A DNA stretch of 10,446 nt, taken from contig JAWRHV010000037.1 of NCBI GenBank assembly GCA_040266995.1, forward strand, positions 1 through 10,446, read 5' to 3'. The translations under genes and the position numbers were made by a program. This DNA comes from UBA4312 sp040266995 (lineage in GTDB: Bacteria > Bacillota_I > Bacilli_A > Erysipelotrichales > Erysipelotrichaceae). A model generated the notes under the pieces. It was not told the DNA's origin. It saw nothing but the letters and a program-made list of their open reading frames with translations, and did no database searches. Below, one piece after another: positions 6,924-10,446 of this stretch. Position 1 is the first letter of the stretch. Every line of letters starts with the position of its first letter.

Positions 6924-8021
6924 ATGGAAGTTCCTTTTGTTAGTTTTATTCCCATGGAAAAAGAGTTGAATAATGAAATACGAGCAGCCTTTGATCGAGT
7001 GTTTTCGAGATCATGGTATATCCAAGGGGTGGAAGATAAAGCATTTGAAGAAGCTTTTGCTAAATATTGTGGCACAAAATATTGTGTTGGTGTTGGCAAT
7101 GGACTTGATGCGTTGATGTTAATTCTTAAGGCATTGGGAATTGAAAAAGGTGATGAAGTTATTGTTCCCTCAAACACATATATAGCTACAGCTCTTGCAG
7201 TGACATATGTTGGGGCAAAACCGGTTTTTGTAGAGCCGAGACTTGATACATTTAACATTGATACTGATTTAATTGAGGCAAGCATCACAAAGAAAACAAA
7301 AGCTATCATGCCGGTTCATCTATATGGGCAAGCATGTGACATGGATTCACTTATGACTGTAGCAAAAAAATATAACTTAAAAGTTATTGAAGATTGTGCC
7401 CAGGCCCATGGCGCTATATATAAAGGGAAAAAGGTAGGAACATTTGGTGATGCTGCAGGATTTAGTTTTTATCCCGGAAAAAATTTAGGCGCGCTTGGCG
7501 ATGCCGGTGCAGTTGTCACGAATAATGAAAAATTGGCCGAGAAAGTACGTGCGCTTGGTAATTACGGTTCTGATTATAAATACCATCACATATATCAAGG
7601 GAATAATAGTAGGCTTGATGAGTTGCAGGCTGGATTTTTGGCTGCAAAACTTCCTTACCTTGAAAAGATGAATATTGAAAGACGAAGAATAGCGAATAGA
7701 TATCTTTCTGAAATTAATAATCCAAAAGTTATACTTCCTAAAGTGGAGCATGGTACGAAACCAGTATGGCATATTTTTGGAATCCGATGCTCTGCCAGAA
7801 ACGCCTTAGAGAAATATTTAAATGACAATGGTATCAGCACGAACAAGCATTATCCCATTCCGATACATATGCAGGAGTGTTATAAAGATTTAGGATTTAA
7901 AAAAGGTGACTATCCTGTCGCAGAGGAAATCAGTCAAACGGAATTGAGCATTCCAATGTATTATGGCATGACGGATGAAGAGATAGGATATGTGATTGAT
8001 ACAATAAATAGCTTTAAATAA
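6924..8021 (+). CDS. fdtB: dTDP-3-amino-3,6-dideoxyhexose transaminase (FdtB/QdtB, DegT/DnrJ/EryC1/StrS)
   Basis: This PLP-dependent sugar aminotransferase adds an amino group at C3 of the 3-keto sugar made by its neighbour, using glutamate as usual donor. It is a 365-aa fold-type I enzyme with VGNGLDAL (57-64) for phosphate binding, VIEDCAQAHGA (154-164) whose D157 should contact the PLP ring nitrogen, and SFYPGKNLGALGD (181-193) with K186 as the Schiff-base lysine. NYGSDYKY (203-210) and NSRLDELQAGFL (218-229) are further family blocks. The chosen start, ATG 6924, has GAAGAGG (6911-6917) six bases upstream and gives the family's usual N terminus, VPFVSF. An in-frame ATG at 6897 would add nine residues and overlap the preceding gene, and is less likely. 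The SFYPGKNLGALGD block resembles FdtB/QdtB rather than C4 aminotransferases, and pairing with a ketoisomerase supports C3 specificity. Confidence 0.92.
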   Translation: MEVPFVSFIPMEKELNNEIRAAFDRVFSRSWYIQGVEDKAFEEAFAKYCGTKYCVGVGNGLDALMLILKALGIEKGDEVIVPSNTYIATALAVTYVGAKPVFVEPRLDTFNIDTDLIEASITKKTKAIMPVHLYGQACDMDSLMTVAKKYNLKVIEDCAQAHGAIYKGKKVGTFGDAAGFSFYPGKNLGALGDAGAVVTNNEKLAEKVRALGNYGSDYKYHHIYQGNNSRLDELQAGFLAAKLPYLEKMNIERRRIANRYLSEINNPKVILPKVEHGTKPVWHIFGIRCSARNALEKYLNDNGISTNKHYPIPIHMQECYKDLGFKKGDYPVAEEISQTELSIPMYYGMTDEEIGYVIDTINSFK

Positions 8022-8038
8022 TCAAGGAGGATATATGA

Positions 8039-8980
8039 ATGGACAAAGAGTATTTAAAGGCATGTGGTTTTCAAAACCCATTGGTTTATCATTTACGTGA
8101 TATTACAGATAATCATCTTGTCCATAGAGCGCTTGCATCAATTTGTGCTCCATCGGGTATAGTGAAGGCATTATTACCAGCCAGAGAAATCTACAAGAAA
8201 AAAATTGCTTTAGTAGCAATAGCTAAAAATGAGGGACCGTATCTGACCGAGTGGATTGAGTTTTATCTCAAACAAGGTTTTGATAACATTATCTTGTTTG
8301 ATAATGATAGTACAGATAATACAAAAGAAGTTCTTCAACCTTATATCAATATTGGATTTGTTATATACAGTCAAATCCACGGCAAAATGCGCCAATATGA
8401 TGCATATAATAACGCAATAGATAAATATAAGAAAATTTACAAATACCTTGCGTTTGTTGATTGCGACGAGTTTCTGTTTTGTGTGGATTCATCCGTTTTT
8501 GATTTTGTTGACAATACCCTCTCAAAGGTGAAAAAGGGGGGAGGTATTGGAGTTAACTGGCTTGTCTTTGGATCATCTGGGTTTGAGAATAAACCTGATG
8601 GTTTTGTAATAGACAACTATTTATATCGAGCAAAGGATAATTTTGAAGCAAATCATCATATTAAAACCATTTGTAATCCAAGACGAGTACTAGGGTTTTC
8701 TAATCCACATAGCCCATGTTATCGAAAGGGATACTTCAATTATGACGAAGAGGGAAATATTATAGATGGACCTAAATCTTATTCTGTGAAGTATAATCAT
8801 ATTAGATGTAATCACTATTTCACGAAATCAAAAGAAGAGTATATAAAAAAAATTAGCCGTGGGAAATCAGATTCAAATGATTTTCGAGATATGCGGGACT
8901 TTCTAAAGCATGATAAAAATGATGTTTTTGATAATGTGATCATTAAGTGGAAAAAGAATATAGAACATAAAGAATTATAA
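8039..8980 (+). CDS. GT92/DUF23-like glycosyltransferase
   Basis: This GT-A type glycosyltransferase resembles the GT92 (DUF23, Glyco_tranf_2_4) group, which in characterised eukaryotic members includes beta-1,4-galactosyltransferases. Bacterial members occur in surface-polysaccharide loci. Motifs are AKNEGPYLTEW (62-72), FDNDSTDNT (87-95), VDCDEF (140-145) holding the metal-binding DxD, NWLVFGSSG (173-181), CNHY (257-260) and SRGK (273-276). Ahead of the catalytic domain, which begins near residue 55, is a roughly 54-residue segment I do not recognise. It has no signal peptide or obvious membrane helix and may aid acceptor or membrane contact. ATG 8039 follows AGGAGG (8025-8030) by eight bases; ATG 8035 is nearer but opens a different, 21-codon frame. 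It begins 17 bases after the aminotransferase, so it probably belongs to the same transcript and might transfer the amino sugar or its neighbour (inference). Confidence 0.85.
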   Translation: MDKEYLKACGFQNPLVYHLRDITDNHLVHRALASICAPSGIVKALLPAREIYKKKIALVAIAKNEGPYLTEWIEFYLKQGFDNIILFDNDSTDNTKEVLQPYINIGFVIYSQIHGKMRQYDAYNNAIDKYKKIYKYLAFVDCDEFLFCVDSSVFDFVDNTLSKVKKGGGIGVNWLVFGSSGFENKPDGFVIDNYLYRAKDNFEANHHIKTICNPRRVLGFSNPHSPCYRKGYFNYDEEGNIIDGPKSYSVKYNHIRCNHYFTKSKEEYIKKISRGKSDSNDFRDMRDFLKHDKNDVFDNVIIKWKKNIEHKEL

Positions 8981-9037
8981 AGAAGTGTTAATTCAGTAAT
9001 TGAAAGCAAGATATCTACTGTATGTTAAAGAAATTAT

Positions 9038-9156
9038 GAAATATACAGAGGACAATAATTATGTACATTGTATATATTTCTTATTTTAAAAAATATAGCA
9101 TAAGCTGTGGTAGAAATCTTTTTGAAATATGTTATAGAGACAAAGCCACATTGTAA
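9038..9156 (+). other. Possible 31-codon small ORF under a bulged AT-rich hairpin
   Basis: ATG 9061 opens 31 codons (to TAA 9154-9156) behind AGAGGA (9047-9052), a fair ribosome binding site eight bases upstream. GAAATATACA (9038-9047) can pair with TGTATATATTTC (9069-9080) with a two-base bulge, which would place the ribosome site and start codon in the loop. The peptide begins MYIVYISYF and resembles nothing I know. It may be chance, a leader peptide, or a gene remnant. Confidence 0.15.
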
Positions 9157-9214
9157 AATAATTATATCAAATTGCCGTAAGATATACTTACTATGAAAGG
9201 CGGTCTAGAGAGAA

Positions 9215-9244
9215 ATTATCAATTAGAACACATATATTGATAAT
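9215..9244. promoter_or_regulatory. 9-bp perfect inverted repeat just upstream of the flippase gene
   Basis: ATTATCAAT (9215-9223) and ATTGATAAT (9236-9244) are perfect inverted copies around a 12-base spacer. They end ten bases before the TAGGAG ribosome binding site of the flippase. This could be an operator for a dimeric regulator or an mRNA hairpin in the 5' leader. There is no T-tract directly behind it, so it is not a terminator. No convincing promoter is seen in the 8981-9268 gap. Confidence 0.3.
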
Positions 9245-9268
9245 ACAAGGTAGCTAGGAGTTTATATT

Positions 9269-10446
9269 TTGAACAAACTGAAACTTTTTATAGAAAATTT
9301 TCTAGTATATGGGCTGGGTGGAATTATTAGTAAGGTGATTCCACTAATTATGGTTCCTATAGTTACGAAAATAATGCCAACAACTGATTATTATGGAATC
9401 AGTGATTTGTCAAATACCGTTGTCCAGTTTGGAAGCGCGATAGCCATAATGGGAATGTATGATGCGATGTATAGAATGTTTTTTGAAAAAAGCGAAGAAA
9501 AATATAGAAAGGCAGTTTGTTCTACGGCACTGATATTTACCTTCTTCACCTCCGTTATTGTTTTCTTGTTAATGCTTTTTTTCAGGGATTTAATTGCAAG
9601 ATATTTTTTCAGCGATCGACAATACACATATGTTGTTTATTTATCCGCAATTGCCACACTCGTTGGAGCTACTAATAGCATCATTTCAGCACCAACAAGG
9701 ATGCAGAACAAGCGAAAAGTCTTTCTAGTGACAAATACAGTAAGTCCTATGTTATCTTATTCCATCTCCATACCATTGCTACTGGCTGGTCACTATGTAA
9801 TAGCTCTACCTTTGGCAACTGTAATCGCTGGAATGACCATGGAAGCAGCGTTTGGTGTCATGAATAAACAATGGTTTAGATTACGACTATTTGACAAAAA
9901 GTTACTAAAACAGTTGCTTGTCATAGCAATACCGCTTTTACCAAACTTTCTTATTTATTGGGTTTTTAATTCTTGTGATAAATTAATGATTACAAATATG
10001 ATTGGGATTGGTGCAGCGGGAATCTATTCAGTAGGATCAAAATTAGGACATGCAAGTCAACTTATTTATACGGCGTTTGCAGGAGGGTGGCAATTCTTTG
10101 CTTTCTCTACAATGAAAGAAGACAATCAGGTGCAATCAAATTCTAAGATTTTTGAATACTTAGGTATTATCTCATTCATCGCAACTGCTTTTATTTGTGC
10201 GTGGAGTTATGGAATATTTCAGATTCTCTTTAAACTAGATTATCAAAGTGGCTATATTGTTGCTCCATACTTGTTCTTGGCTCCACTACTTCAGATGCTG
10301 TTCCAAGTTGCTTCAAATCAATTTCTTGTAGTACGAAAAACATGGCCTAATATGTTTATTCTTTCTTCAGGGGCTTTAATAAATATTGCAATCAATTATT
10401 ATTTAATTCCGGTACTTGGGATTGAGGGGGCCGCAATAGCAACGCT
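9269..10446 (+). CDS. wzx: Wzx-type polysaccharide flippase, partial (3' end beyond window)
   Basis: This is a membrane exporter of the polysaccharide transporter/MOP superfamily that flips undecaprenyl-linked repeat units across the membrane for Wzy. Translation from TTG 9269 is open without a stop to the window edge, giving 392 residues; full-length Wzx proteins are commonly 420-500 aa, so some C-terminal helices are missing. NFLVYGLGGIISKVIPLIMV (10-29) is the characteristic first helix, followed by many further hydrophobic segments. Charged or aromatic spots such as DYYGISDLSN (about 40-49) and SCDKLMITNMIGIGAAGIYS, in the second half, are typical of the family. TTG is chosen because TAGGAG (9255-9260) lies eight bases upstream and the family's N-terminal helix begins right after. 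No upstream ATG in this frame is credible. It is separated from the GT92-like gene by 288 bases, so it may have its own promoter. Confidence 0.87.
   Translation, partial: MNKLKLFIENFLVYGLGGIISKVIPLIMVPIVTKIMPTTDYYGISDLSNTVVQFGSAIAIMGMYDAMYRMFFEKSEEKYRKAVCSTALIFTFFTSVIVFLLMLFFRDLIARYFFSDRQYTYVVYLSAIATLVGATNSIISAPTRMQNKRKVFLVTNTVSPMLSYSISIPLLLAGHYVIALPLATVIAGMTMEAAFGVMNKQWFRLRLFDKKLLKQLLVIAIPLLPNFLIYWVFNSCDKLMITNMIGIGAAGIYSVGSKLGHASQLIYTAFAGGWQFFAFSTMKEDNQVQSNSKIFEYLGIISFIATAFICAWSYGIFQILFKLDYQSGYIVAPYLFLAPLLQMLFQVASNQFLVVRKTWPNMFILSSGALINIAINYYLIPVLGIEGAAIAT

Noticed and set aside
6872..7309. 145-codon reverse-strand ORF under the aminotransferase gene
   Set aside because: It is the antisense shadow of a clear FdtB-type gene, has no family resemblance, and cuts into the end of the ketoisomerase gene.
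7485..7846. Two overlapping reverse-strand ORFs of 95 and 63 codons
   Set aside because: Both lie antisense to conserved parts of the aminotransferase and overlap each other; no ribosome site or recognisable product.
9106..9150. Stem TGTGG/CCACA as a riboswitch or terminator
   Set aside because: Five pairs across a 35-base loop with no further structure or T-tract.
9193..9240. 15-codon ORF (ATG 9193 to TGA 9240)
   Set aside because: Very short, no ribosome site, and it runs through the inverted repeat; treated as chance.
9215..9244. Invertible promoter or recombination site
   Set aside because: The inverted arms are only 9 bases with 12 between, too small to enclose a promoter, and no recombinase gene is present.
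9391..9627. 78-codon reverse-strand ORF near the right end
   Set aside because: It lies antisense to the flippase, whose forward frame is open to the window edge and matches the Wzx family.

Overview
The window is a stretch of an AT-rich genome (roughly one-third G+C by eye) with all genes on the + strand. Start sites are preceded by strong AGGAGG-type ribosome binding sites, and GTG and TTG are used as starts as well as ATG. This fits a low-GC Firmicute, most likely a Clostridia/Lachnospiraceae-type gut anaerobe. That assignment is inference from composition and gene families, since no taxonomic marker gene is present.

The content is the interior of a Wzx/Wzy-type capsule, exopolysaccharide or cell-wall glycan locus. 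Left part (148-6354): a GT4 glycosyltransferase; a CDP-alcohol phosphatidyltransferase-family membrane protein; a GT2 glycosyltransferase; a polytopic Wzy/O-antigen-ligase-like polymerase; and two more GT2 glycosyltransferases. Middle (6355-8021): a 139-base non-coding stretch with a candidate internal promoter and repeated AT-rich motifs, then a tightly coupled pair resembling fdtA/fdtB (or qdtA/qdtB). This pair makes a dTDP-3-amino-3,6-dideoxyhexose. Right part (8039-10446): a GT92/DUF23-like glycosyltransferase, a 288-base gap, and a Wzx-type flippase that runs off the end of the window.

As a system, the five glycosyltransferases would build a lipid-linked repeat unit carrying a Fuc3N- or Qui3N-type amino sugar. 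Wzx would flip it and Wzy would polymerise it. The CDP-alcohol transferase suggests a phospho-alcohol substituent or a phosphodiester link, but it lacks the last Asp of its signature motif. Not seen in the window: the priming glycosyl-phosphate transferase, rmlA/rmlB, chain-length control kinases, and the FdtC/QdtC N-acetyltransferase that normally completes the amino sugar. They may lie outside.

The points most worth a second look are the degenerate catalytic motif of the CDP-alcohol transferase, the mixed FdtA/QdtA selector residues in the ketoisomerase, the missing acetyltransferase, and the structured AT-rich gaps before fdtA and wzx. No RNA gene, CRISPR array, insertion sequence or phage gene was recognised.
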